The notes beneath the pieces were generated by a model that searched no databases, was not told the DNA's origin, and saw only the letters and a program-made list of their open reading frames with translations. A program made the position numbers and the translations under genes. 64,000 bases of DNA from positions 186,001-250,000 of the forward strand of contig CDRNVI010000048.1 in assembly GCA_977017575.1 (NCBI GenBank). Reading direction: 5' to 3'. The stretch's first letter is position 1. Each line of letters starts with the position of its first letter. Of the stretch, positions 1-10,556 are shown piece after piece. Source of the DNA: Paramoeba atlantica (taxonomy: Eukaryota; Discosea).

Positions 1-628
1 ATGTAAAAAAATTCATTCGACCAATTCTCTCCGTAAACTATAAAAAAAATCATCTGGTATTTTATCTTATGTGCCGTCATCACTGTTTTTTGTGTGTTAT
101 CTTGCGTGCTTTTGGCACGATTTCCGGAGTAACTTCAAAGATTCAGCATTGCAGACTTCCTACCCAATGTTCTTGGGCCATATATATATAAACTTTTAGA
201 ACTTGATAAATTGATAACCATTGCAAATACTCAGTTGCACTTTTTATCTATCTTTATCACCAAAGTCTGTCCTAAGATGTTGCAACGTCTTGAGATTAAA
301 ACCAAAACCTCATCTGGTATTTTATCTTATGTGCCGTCATCACTGTTTTTTTTTGTGTGTTATCTTGTGTGCGTTTGGCACGATTTCCGGAGTAACTTCA
401 AAGATTCAGCATTGCAGACTTCCTACCCAATGTTCTTGGGCCATATATTGCCGCAGTTGCGAGAAGAGTGTATGCGGAGAATTTTTCAATTTCCAATTGG
501 AATGCTTCTCGAGTGTTTTCTGCGTCTAGGCCTGCCCTATTTGCCAGTGTCTTGAGGAGTTCCTTAGTTTCTTTGTGAAGAAGACCACAATCTGTTACTG
601 GTATGCAGCGAAAGTATTCTTGGTCCAA
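1..628. repeat. Direct duplication, copy 1 (CRE-alpha 3' end)
   Basis: Positions 1-628 recur at 2923-3549 with only a few substitutions and two 2-base length differences. The block holds the C-terminal codons of a CRE-alpha LINE on the minus strand plus its 3' UTR. Within the block the stretch 49-186 is itself repeated at about 311-452, so part of the LINE 3' end is tandemly duplicated. The copies straddle the two pieces of the VIPER-1 element, so the duplication rearranged an already nested locus or the locus was duplicated with deletion. Confidence 0.9.
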
Positions 629-1933
629 TCCTTTTTCCTGCACATATTTCCGTTGCTTACGGTCTACCGCATTTTGGAGGAGGGCAACGCTTGTCTGCCG
701 CTTGTAGCTCCCACAACAAGTGTGCACCACTGTCACATCATAGAGTATCTCCCCAACATTTGGCCACATTATGGCCAGATCAGGACCTGAACGAATTCTC
801 CGAGCACGACAAGGGTGATGTTCTGCAGCTTCAGGTGAAATGGAACATTTGCACTTCGTGCAGAAGAAGGAAGAATGAAGGCGTGGTTCTATAGCGCAGG
901 GTACTCCAGCTTTGGCACAAAGATCGGAAAGGTAGCGTACGATGTGGGAGTGTCTTCTCGTACAGTTCATCCCTGCACATCTTGAACACCCAGCTACATG
1001 TGTGGAATGATTCCATGTGGTGTTTCCGTGGCGCCGCATCCTGGACAAGTAATTTCATTCGGCGCACCTTGGAGTGCGATACCAAGCCGCATCATGAGTG
1101 TATATCGGAAGAGATACGGATTCACGTAATTATTTGTCGCTGCTAAGTGGAGATTTGCTTCTTTTGATCGCTTCATAATGCCCGCAAATCTGTCCTTTTG
1201 CATCAGTTCTGAAGCCAGTGTTTCATGTTCTAGCTTAATCTGCTTTTTGAAATCAGTACGTGCAGCTTGGCTGGAAATTTTCTTGTGGTTGGCACCTTTC
1301 CGCTCTCCCGTGATATCTACTGGAGCGTTAGTGGGTTTAAGTTGCTCATCAATAGAATTACGGGAAATCGAAAAAAGATAGCGTTGCTTCAATATCGTCG
1401 ATGTTATGCCTAAGCCGCCCATCTTACATGGTAGAGAAGCTAGTCGGAGGGCTTCATCATCTGCATTGCACCATCGTCTCAACACTTTGTGGATTTCTTT
1501 ATCAAATACCTCAGCGAGGGAAAAACGTTGCCTCTGGAACGTGCACTCTAAGATGATAATCGTGACGTGGAAGAGTACACCGACGCAGGATTGCTAGCGA
1601 CAGGTTACTTGGCCCCATCACCCGTAGACGACGAAAAAGACATTCATGTTTACTCAGCTTTTCAATCAGTTTATGTTCCACAACTTTCGCACTTCCTATG
1701 TATCCACCTAACACTTTGATGGACTGTTCGCATGTTGTGACGCCAAGCTCCTCGAGGTTGGTGTTATTTAATACTTCGTTCGTGTTTCGGAACCACTCGC
1801 ATTTTCCGTAGTTTATATGTAAATTCAAATCCTGGGTAAGTTCACGTAAATGATGAAAAGCTGCCTCCAGTGACTTTACATTCCTTGAGCTCATTGTAAC
1901 GTCGTCTTGGTACGCTCGAATTTTTACTTCGGG
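403..1933 (-). pseudogene. CRE-alpha LINE copy 1, broken RT-endonuclease piece
   Basis: Three minus-strand frames (1933 to 1511, 1485 to 994, 1048 to 403) line up in order with the CRE-alpha protein at 10678-13125. The first holds the RT catalytic box AYQDD and the following thumb-like part (VLGGYIG, GPSNLSLAILRRC). The second continues through KPTNAPV to CPGCG. The third holds the restriction-like endonuclease with CSRC, RSGPDLA and YDVTVVH. At least two frameshifts separate the frames, and a 2-base loss alters the last residues relative to the sister copy at 3326-3549. The 5' part is absent; at about 1934 the sequence switches to VIPER-1. In intact members this protein nicks DNA and reverse transcribes the LINE RNA at the target. 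CRE/SLACS/CZAR-like assignment is by layout and motif style, not by alignment search. Confidence 0.85.
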
Positions 1934-2552
1934 ATAATTTTTGTTGCACAATCGGGAACAGGGATCCAATCTACTCGTTTTCAACGTCCGCCATACGGGA
2001 ATTACGGTCCCTCACCAACGTATCGCCAACTTTGTTACAATTGTCGATCACCGGAGCACATAATCAAAGATTGCCCGTACAAACGTAGCTCCCTTCCGGA
2101 TTTTCGCCAGCGGGCGGCTGGCAGCGCCTTCCAGGGCGCCAAGACGTTATGAAACGCCCGCCCGTCATTCGCCAGTGTTCCTACGATAAATTACAAACGA
2201 GTCAAGACGGGAACGACATTTTCGCATCGAACACCCACCAAACTCAGTCGGGGTGCAAAAGTAAGATACAGAAAGATTTATCCGGAGAGCGTCGAGGAAA
2301 CGAGAAAGAAGAGGAGAACCGTTATGCCACAGGCTGCAGTGAATGTCACCAATTGCAGAGGAAAGTTGATTCCATGTGGGAGTATATATCAAGGCACGTT
2401 AAGCCTTCAGAGTATTACAGCGGGGCGGAAAAATCTGTTAAGTCTACTGATGGGAGTCAAGGAATTTACACCGGAAGTACGGGTAGCACTAGACGCGATG
2501 TCGGGGATGTGGAGTACATCGACTTGGGAAACAAGAGCACGACACATATTCC

Positions 2553-2922
2553 TGCCATTGATTTGCTTTTATTTCATTCATCCACATCCGTAGATCGTTA
2601 TATATGGTGGGAGGAAGCGATAATTCAGTAGTGTCTTTACAAAAAAAGGTGGTCTTTACAAAAAAAGGTGGTCTTTACAAAAAAAGGTGGTCTTTACAAA
2701 AAAAGGTGGTCTTTTTTATTAAGATCAACCTTTTTATTAAGATCAACCTTTTTATTAAGATCAACCTTTTTATTAAGATCAACCTTTTTATTAAGATCAA
2801 CCTTTTTATTAAGATCAACCTTTTTATTAAGATCAACCTTTTTATTAAGATCAACCTTTTGGGGGGAGAGCTCGCTGAGGTCTTTCTCTAGGCAAGAGAA
2901 AGAGATACGAGCTTGTGATTAA
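2553..2922. repeat. Linker with two short tandem arrays
   Basis: Between the VIPER-1 first piece and the second CRE-alpha 3' block lie two arrays. One is a 19-bp unit (GTCTTTACAAAAAAAGGTG) repeated four times at 2633-2708. The other is an 18-bp unit (ATTAAGATCAACCTTTTT) repeated eight times at 2718-2861. The flanks (2553-2632 and 2862-2922) show nothing I recognise. The open frames through the arrays are a by-product of an 18-bp period and are not called as genes. Confidence 0.9.
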
Positions 2923-3549
2923 ATGTAAAAAAATTCATTCGACCAATTCTCTCCGTAAACTATAAAAAAAATCATCTGGTATTTTATCTTATGTGCCGTC
3001 ATCACTGTTTTTTGTGTGTTATCTTGCGTGCTTTTGGCACGATTTCCGGAGTAACTTCAAAGATTCAGCATTGCAGACTTCCTACCCAATGTTCTTGGGC
3101 CATATATATAAACTTTTAGAACTTGATAAATTGATAACCATTGCAAATACTCAGTTGCACTTTTTATCTATCTTTATCACCAAAGTCTGTCCTAAGATGT
3201 TGCAACGTCTTGAGATTAAAACCAAAACCTCATCTGGTATTTTATCTTATGTGCCGTCATCACTGTTTTTTTTTGTGTGTTATCTTGTGTGCGTTTGGCA
3301 CGATTTCCGGAGTAACTTCAAAGATTCAGCATTGCAGAATTCCTACCCAATGTTCTTGGGCCATATATTGCCGCAGTTGCGAGAAGATAGTGTATGCGGA
3401 GAATTTTTCAATTTCCAATTGGAATGCTTCTCGAGTGTTTTCTGCGTCTAGGCCTGCCCTATTTGCCAGTGTCTTGAGGAGTTCCTTAGTTTCTTTGTGA
3501 AGAAGACCACAATCTGTTACTGGTATGCAGCGAAAGTATTCTTGGTCCA
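2923..3549. repeat. Direct duplication, copy 2 (CRE-alpha 3' end)
   Basis: Copy of 1-628. The minus-strand frame 3549 to 3326 reads the last roughly 74 residues of a CRE-alpha protein ending in FSQLRQYMAQEHWVG, without the 2-base loss seen in copy 1. Homology stops at 3549, where the sequence passes within a few bases into VIPER-1. Confidence 0.9.
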
Positions 3550-6070
3550 TCAGTGGGTCTACTGATGGGAGTCAAGGAATTTACACCGGAAGTACGGGTA
3601 GCACTAGACGCGATGTCGGGGATGTGGAGTACATCGACTTGGGAAACAAGAGCACGAATATGGGAAAGATTTCGACAATTTTGCCAAGGGAAAAACGTTC
3701 ATCTGACACCGATCCACGCAGTAGCTTTTGTACAATGCCTTCCAGTCACAATACAAACGAGAATAACCTACGGCCGAGCGTTGATGACGCTATTCAATCT
3801 GATCGGCGAATGTACTGTACCGATAAAATTTTTCTGCAAGGCACTCCAAGCACAAGGAGCAGAGGAACCCACACATCAGATGGAACCCTTGACACCATAC
3901 CTGCTAAACAAGATACGGAGAAGGGTCACGCAAGCGGAAGGGCTAACGTTAATGATGAGTTGGAAGGCTGCATCACGATGGTCGGAAACAGCAAATTTGA
4001 CACGAGAAAAGTTTGTCGAAGTGACTCCAGAACGGATCGTAGTAGCTTGGGGAAGAGGCACCAAAGCAACTCGATGCAACCCATGGCGCGCATCAATGTA
4101 CACAGTCATCAAGGGGGAAGGAACACGAGAACTAGCTCAGTACGTACTTACGCTGAAGCCGTGGGACAGAATGTGTCGCACCAATGTGAGACAGATGGAC
4201 AAACTTATCAAGAGCGTTCTGGGCCAAGGCTTTGGGACGCACTACGCAAAGCGAGGCGCGGTGACGGAACTTTTCAAGGAAGTTGCAAATGGGAAATTGA
4301 CGATCGAGGAGGTCAAGAATTTAGCAAAACATCAGCAGATCGAATCTCTCCTCAGATACAATTCCAATCCGGTAACGACAGCCCTTGCACTTGGAACAGC
4401 AAACGCAACAGACAAACTGAAAACGCTCTAAAAACAGAATATTTATTTCGCCAGTACTTGCGGGACATGCCGCAAGAGAAAAACCGACATACGATTGTGC
4501 GTACGCGACGCACGACAAAGCTAGCGACGAATGAACAATTGAATTTGCCGTTGCATGTGAAAAAGATTCCCGCTATGGATGTAAAAGCGATTGAGATGAA
4601 AATGAATGATACAACGAAAAGGCGGTTTCAAGACACTATGGAGAAGTTATTGCATTTACTACGAACACCGGATAGGGAGCCGAACATGGGGCCAAAATTA
4701 TCAGTGCCAGACATTGAGGACTTAGTTCAAGCCAAAATTCTATCAAAAGTTACACACGAAGAGGAGCGGAAACGTCCTTCCAACCAATGGATAATACCAT
4801 TTACCGTGATTGAGCCAGCAGACGATACAGCAGAAACTGAAAGAAGAAGATTTATAGCTTGGACAAAAGAGGATAACACGAGAATAAAGAACGAATATCT
4901 GCCATATGTTCCCCTGAAACATGCGGCTTATTACTTACATCGAGCCAAGGAATCATATGGGTTGAAGCGAGACATGGCATGCGGATTCTATCAGGTGCCA
5001 ATTCCGTTATATTCTCGAGCAAAATTTCGATTTCGATCAGAGAACGGTGAATTGTATGAGCTAAAAGTAATGCCAATGGGACATCGTTGTGCGCCTGAAA
5101 TAATGCACACAATCACCGCTACACTGGCAGGAGACCCGAAGTACTGCACAGAGCAGGGTGCATATTCCGACTCTTTTCAGGCAGATGTTTATGTCGATGG
5201 GTTGAGATTTGCTGGTACAATTGAACAAACCGAAAAATATAAGGATTTTGTGGATAAGCGCGCACAGGAAGTGGGAGTAACGTTCAAGGATATAGGCAAA
5301 GAACCGATGCAACAGTACGTTTTTAATGGAGTAGAATACTGCCATGAGGAAGGAAAAGTTAGAATGGGACCTAATATCGTGAAGCGCATGCAAAACGATC
5401 GTTTTCGGAACACGACTTATGGAAAATTGGAGTCAGCAGTTGGAAGGTTGGTTCACGCATCGTCGGTTCTGGGTGAGCCCATCGCGAATTATCATTTTAC
5501 GTTAAAATTGGTTCGTCGGCGTATAAATGCACTAAACAACAATCCATCATTACTGGACAGGACAGCGTATCTCCCCCCGTATGTAACGATAGAGTTAACC
5601 AGGTGGAAGCACATATTGATTTCCAACAGATTAATAACCCCTCCACCGCATCCTGACACAGTGCCACACCGCCACAGAATTTACACCGACGCATCGGGAA
5701 CAGGTTGGGGAGCGATTCTCTACTTAGATTTTGGTCCTATTGTTTGTGTGGGAGATAGGTGGGAAGATGATTTCGTGTACGAAGTAAACCGAGCCGAGAC
5801 GAGGGCCGTTCGTCTTGCGTTCGAAAAATTAGCGCATCACTTTCGACGTGGAACCTGTATCGATTTATTTATCGATAACACTTCGTGTCTAGCATCCATC
5901 AAGAAGAAGTCTACGAAGTCGGATGGGATCAGTATGGAGCTCACTGGGCTGTTAAATTTTTTAAGGAAGCAAGGAATTGCAGTTCAACCCCATTATGTAG
6001 CATCGAAAGAGAACCCTGCTGACCCATTGAGCCGGCAAAGAACTGCGAAAGGGGAAACAAGTGACTAGCG

Positions 6071-6330
6071 AAAGGGTGGTCCCCGCGTGGACACCCGTTC
6101 GCGATAGGGAGGGATGTATATCTCTCTGGGAGGTGAAAAGGATAGGTATAAAATATTTGATTATTTTGCGTACAAATAATGAAAGATGCATCATATTGGA
6201 AATTCAGCATACAGATGGATAGTAGGTTTAAAAGATAATGAGAAATACATGTATGTTAAAATATTTTGAGATATTTCAATAGCAGATTAATATTAGGACT
6301 CGAGTAGTATGTACTTGTGAAATTAATGTT
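6071..6330. other. VIPER-1 3' flank, no gene seen
   Basis: AT-rich sequence after the VIPER-1 RT-RNase H frame. It probably contains the element's 3' terminal repeats, but I cannot match them to a 5' copy in this window. No coding or RNA gene is supported. Confidence 0.4.
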
Positions 6331-6985
6331 TCTTTCCCGGAGAGCAATTCGGAAGCGGATGTTCACTCCAATGTTCGTCATGATGAGGAATTAAACTCTG
6401 TTCTCAAGTTCTCCGGACTAGGAACCTCTTCACCCAGCCAACTCACGATTTCAAATCAGGCTGTGAAAGGGAAATATCTCCGAAAAACTAATCAGAATGG
6501 TTACAACTATGACGAGCAAAGAGTCATTTTCCCTGACCTCACGCCACAGGACCTGGATTTTACTGTCAGCAGAAGCCCTGGAGGCCGAAAAAAGAAAAAG
6601 CACCCCAAGAGCGACCGTCACTCCCGAGTAGACCTAGAGTCCGAAACCGACAGTGGAGATGGTGCAGTCCCAGAATGCCCTCCCAACGACAGCGCTTCTG
6701 AATCCCCAGATGGAAAACGCAAGCGTCGCGAGCTTACCACCGAAACGGCCAATGGCTTATCGACCGCAAATGTGACGACGGACACCCAACAGACCAAAGA
6801 GCGAAACTGTCCAGTGGAGACGTGTACATGGAAGACGGGGCCACACGGTGGCCAATGGCGAGCTTTTTATAACCATGTTGCCCACAAGCACTGGGAGGAA
6901 GTCTCAGACTCTTGGTGGACAGGGGAAGGGAGATTTCTGTGTGTAAAATGCTGCAGGCACTATGACATAGGAAAGCAAGAATCTT
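6331..6985 (+). pseudogene. RLE-B LINE 5' piece (zinc-finger N-terminus)
   Basis: The reading frame is open from about 6331 although its first listed start is at 6463. It aligns with the N-terminus of the RLE-B protein at 38166-42041: a Ser-rich segment with SQLTISNQAVK, then FPDLTPQDL, a basic KKKKHPK tract, and two zinc fingers. The first finger is CPVETC...H...H (about 6808-6890); the second begins FLCVKC. The frame ends where a Ngaro-like YR retroelement 3' end begins (about 6985). N-terminal fingers of this type bind target DNA in R2-type elements. The piece lacks RT and endonuclease and is truncated at both ends. Confidence 0.85.
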
Positions 6986-6987
6986 TT

Positions 6988-8205
6988 TTTTTCATATGAA
7001 TACGATCTCCATGCGAAGCGATCGAAACATGTTAGAACCCAATAAGTAAAACCTATAAATTTACGATTTTGTATGTTGGAGATAATACCTCCTTACACTA
7101 AATGGTAAGATTTTCTTGACAAAGAAACTCGCGAAATGCAAAAGTTTTTGTTGAATTATAACGTTATAACGCTTTAGAACGTTGTTGTTTCTGAATTTAA
7201 AAGAGATACCTATTTACATTCAGAAATATTTAAATTCGTAAACAGGTACATTCATCAAATTTAGCATTTCAGAAACACCAACAAAACAAAATCGTTGATT
7301 TTTTACATATAAAAAATCCTTTTATGAATAAAATATCTTTTTCATATGAATACGATCTCCATGCGAAGCGATCGAAACATGTTAGAACCCAATAAGTAAA
7401 ACCTATAAATTTACGATTTTGTATGTTGGAGATAATACCTCCTTACACTAAATGGTAAGATTTTCTTGACAAAGAAACTCGCGAAATGCAAAAGTTTTTG
7501 TTGAATTATAACGTTATAACGCTTTAGAACGTTGTTGTTTCTGAATTTAAAAGAGATACATGGCCATGCCTGTCGCTCTCGTTCCCATGGCGTGAGGGTT
7601 CATCTGCTATGTTTTTCTCGGAGCAAATCCAACGGACCTCCTTGAGATAACCAGGTAGGAAAAACACCTGGTATAACCGGCGTAGCCACTCCATAATTAG
7701 CGGGGGTCCTGCCTTCCATTTGGACAGCCATGCCACAACGTTCTTATTATCTGATATCAGTGTACAAGCCTTGATTTTTCTTTCCTTTACCAGTTTTAAG
7801 CCCCTCTCTGCTGCGAATAGCTCCTTATATGCAATAGGCTTATCTCTGAGCCAGGCCGCAAAATTTCCAGAGCGATACTGAAGACTGCCGCCCTGCAGCC
7901 ATGCTAGTCCCCACCCCTTCTCGGAAGCATCACAATACAATTCAAAAGCACTGGTTTCTCCCCTCTCCAATTTTCTAGGGGTGTTTGCCTCCACTCTATC
8001 GATTAGCGCAATAAGGCTCGAGATGAATTTCTGGGACATCTGGCATGGTAAATCCCATAAGACTGGCTTAGCTGCCAATCTGCGTGCTCTCCCCTTCAGC
8101 CAATACATCACAGTTGGAAATTCGCATTGAGTAATACCTAACACTCTAGTTGCCCAGAACAGAGTCCCCAACACTTTCCAGATTAGACGGTGCGTCGGCA
8201 AGCGA
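6988..8205 (-). mobile_element. Fossil Ngaro/DIRS-like YR element, 3' end
   Basis: Minus strand. A frame at 8201-7524 encodes an RNase H domain (FELYCDAS...GWG, later NIADEPSRH), typical of the RT-RNase H of YR or LTR-related retroelements. It is followed by a 222-bp direct repeat present twice (7338-7559 and 6988-7209) separated by 128 bp. That B1-A2-B2 arrangement is the split-direct-repeat end of Ngaro/VIPER-type elements. The gag, recombinase and RT parts are absent, so this is a fragment. The identical repeats suggest modest age. It interrupts RLE-B at about 6985. Confidence 0.7.
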
Positions 8206-8210
8206 TGCAG

Positions 8211-8283
8211 AAAAGAGGAAGAAAGAGGAAGAAAGAGGAAGAAAGAGGAAGAAAGAGGAAGAAAGAGGAAGAAAGAGGAAGAC
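8211..8283. repeat. 10-bp purine tandem array
   Basis: GAAAGAGGAA is repeated about seven times (six perfect units at 8221-8280 plus a variant first unit). One strand is all purine. It marks the junction between the YR element piece and the CRE-beta 3' UTR. Confidence 0.95.
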
Positions 8284-8522
8284 TCTTTTTACTTAAGTCT
8301 TTCTCACGAGAAAAAGTCTCGTGAGAGAAACTACCTCCAAAAATAACTAGAACAGAACTTACAAGTAAATGAATAAATAAATAGATAAATAAATACGCTA
8401 ACCTGGAAATGTCTATAAGTATTTCGTATTGGCGCTACCCCCCATTGTATGGGGGTAGTTCTAACTAAGCTTACGCGTCTTTGTAAGCTAAATCTTATAA
8501 TTCTATATATTTAATATTTGAC
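8284..8522 (-). other. CRE-beta 3' UTR with three hairpins
   Basis: Region downstream of the CRE-beta stop on the minus strand. Three inverted repeats lie close together: TCTCACGAGA with TCTCGTGAGA around 8304-8328, CTACCCCCCAT with ATGGGGGTAG around 8435-8458, and AGCTTAC with GTAAGCT around 8467-8490. The spacing and strength suggest a folded 3' UTR that the element's RT could recognise. That role is inferred. Confidence 0.55.
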
Positions 8523-9968
8523 CTACGATAGTGCTTTGCTCATTTGAGAACACAGCACAGTGCCGTTTAACTCCTGGAGGTGCATTATGAAATCTTGCAC
8601 AACGATATCGCGATCACGCCCGCTAGCATCGGCCAGAGATTTCAGGAGAGCCAGGCCACTTTTGTTCATTGCTCCTCCGGCGAGTATTGATACGCATGTA
8701 AATTTTTCATGAGGTATTAGACCCGAGTTAACATACGTGTCGACTTTGCGTTTTTCGGCTTCCTGCATTAGCTGATTGCTCCGTTTACCGAGATTCGTCT
8801 TGGATATTTCATTTATGATAGTGAGGTCATAGAATATCTCACCGGATGCCCAGTAAATTGCTAAGTCTGGTCCGCTGCGATGGAATGATGCGGTTCCACA
8901 CTTTTTCTGATGTTCATGTTTGCGCTGTTCATTCACCGATTCATTACATTTCAGGCATCGATAAGTGGTGAATTGTCTCGGTTCCCGCTCGCATGGGACT
9001 CCGGTCTGAAGACAGAGGTCGTAAATATGACGAACGAGAGCATGATGTCGCGTTGTCGCATTTGCGCCTGTGCATTTAACGCAACCGAGCAAGTGTGCTA
9101 GAAAGTGTTTTGATTCGAGAATCATTTTGCATCCAGGGCATATGATTTTGTCCGGCATACTCTTGTGCGCAAGACCAAGTCGTGCCATCACCATTAGAGA
9201 GAATTGAGATGATGGAATATATCTCGTTTTTCCTTGCAACCAATCGTGATTACCCTTTTCACTGCACGCCTTTACCAAAGGTGCCAACTCCTCGTTTTTC
9301 TTTGTCAGCTCTTGATACGTCTTCTGATTGAGCATAGCCTCCGTTGCGGAGCCATCATTTACTGATTCGCTGTCCTGCGCTATACCTTCGTCGCACGTTA
9401 ATCGAGCTGATTTTGGTTTACATTGCTCAAGAGAAACGCGTTTAGAAGAGTTGTACGCGGACGTACGAGAGCCAGTAGATGATGGCAGGCCGAGCCCACC
9501 TTTCTTCAGCGGCAACCGGCACCAAGCGATGTGTTTATCTGTCATTTTGCCAAGCCATGTGTTCAACACCGCTTCAACATCGCTGTCGAATTTTTTGCAT
9601 AGTTTTTCCGATGCTATTGGTGTGTGTACCCGGGTGTGGTACCTATATCTAATGTTTACGCTTTTCGATAGTAGAAGTAGTGATATGTTGTTTAAACCCA
9701 TGCGCTTGAGACTTCGGAATATGGCTTCGTGCTTTTCAAGCTTCTGTGTCAGACATTCACTGACTACTTCGTCGTTGCCTATGTATGCACCTAGGGTCTT
9801 TGTCGCTGAATGCTTGATTTTCACTCCTTCTGCTTCAAGTTCTGCTGGGATTGGTATATCATGCTTTCCGCCAAACCACACGCATTTGTGTTTGGCCATT
9901 TTGACTCGTTTCTCCGCTAGGAGGCCGTGTAGACGACTGAATGCATCAGCTAACGCTTGTTGGTCATG
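8523..9968 (-). pseudogene. CRE-beta LINE, 5'-truncated
   Basis: An open minus-strand frame of about 480 relevant residues aligns with the C-terminal half of the CRE-beta protein at 27248-30829. It starts just after the RT catalytic box (HKCVWFGG, then TLGAYIG) and runs through LPLKKGGLGL to the endonuclease: CPGCKM...HLLGC, CVKC, RSGPDLAIYW and YDLTIINE. It ends ...ELNGTVLCSQM. The listed first roughly 20 residues are junction sequence, not CRE-beta. The 5' end meets an RLE-A piece in the opposite orientation at about 9969. The frame is intact, but without RT boxes it cannot encode a working polymerase. It differs from the 27248 copy at many residues, so it is a separate, older subfamily. 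Confidence 0.85.
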
Positions 9969-9969
9969 G

Positions 9970-10265
9970 GCAGGTCGTATCCCAGACGAGCAGAAAAGGG
10001 GTTTCGGCGCTCGAGCCGCAGAACACAAGCCTTACTCAAGAGGCACAAACGAAAACGAGCCCACTCGAGAACAACATACCACCAATCGAGGGCAACCCCC
10101 TGCGCCTGGAGGAAGTGGAGGTCAGGAAAGCTATCGATAGTTTTCATAGAGGGTCTTCCGCCGGAACAATGGGTCTACGCCCCGAGCACATCCAGTCAGC
10201 CATTTTGGAACACGTCGACAAGAATGTGAATCCTCTCTCGGCACTCACTCGCCTCGCGAACCGAA
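9970..10265 (+). pseudogene. RLE-A LINE fragment (pre-RT segment)
   Basis: Plus-strand frame containing VRKAIDSFHRGSSAGTMGLRPEHIQSA, which matches the conserved segment just upstream of the RT palm in RLE-A (42343-45801). It is truncated on the left by CRE-beta and interrupted on the right, after LTRLAN, by a hairpin-bearing repeat. About 98 codons remain. Confidence 0.8.
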
Positions 10266-10556
10266 AAAAAAAACCTGTGTGGCAGTCACCCTAGTTGTGT
10301 AGTACCTTGTTATATTCGGTACCGGATGGTGCCACAATCAAATCGAAACCGGACAGCAATAAAAGAATCTACAATGTGAAATGTAGAATAAGAAAACATG
10401 AAAATAAGCATGCAGGTCACTCACCCTAGTTGTTTAGTACCTTGTTATGTTTGGTACCGGGCAGTGCCGTAGTTCGATCAAAAACCAGATAGCAACAGAA
10501 TAAGAGCCTGGAGGTGATTACGTACCTGAATCATATCTCCCAAAAGCCTCAAAAAA
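10266..10556. repeat. Hairpin-pair repeat, copy 1
   Basis: About 290 bp with two copies of the conserved covarying hairpin (10287-10334 and 10422-10468), A-rich at both ends. The same block, with about 20 bp of the RLE-A flank, recurs at 13790-14105. It interrupts the RLE-A fragment. It is related to the SINE-1 and SINE-2 heads by the hairpins; the rest is not obviously similar. Confidence 0.75.

Larger units (their letters stand above)
1940..6070 (+). mobile_element. VIPER-1: fossil YR retroelement in two pieces
   Basis: This is a tyrosine-recombinase retroelement of the VIPER/Ngaro kind. Piece one (about 1940-2552) ends a gag-like frame with a CCHC zinc knuckle (near 2035-2080) and begins the overlapping recombinase and polymerase frames. 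Piece two (3556-6070) holds the tyrosine recombinase (about 3556-4431) and an overlapping reverse transcriptase-RNase H frame (RT-RH part about 4400-6068). The gag, recombinase, RT-RNase H order is the one known for kinetoplastid VIPER. The pieces share about 95 bases at their junctions (2448-2552 and 3556-3655) and are separated by tandem arrays and a duplicated CRE-alpha end. The element is broken by this one large rearrangement; its long open frames suggest it is young. Confidence 0.8.

Noticed and set aside
1907-2152. Host zinc-knuckle protein
   Set aside because: The CCHC knuckle frame leads directly into VIPER-1 recombinase and polymerase frames, so it is the gag-like part of that fossil.
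2604-2922. Two overlapping plus-strand frames rich in FIKINL and FLLRST repeats
   Set aside because: They are translations of an 18-bp tandem array; any stop-free unit of that length stays open.
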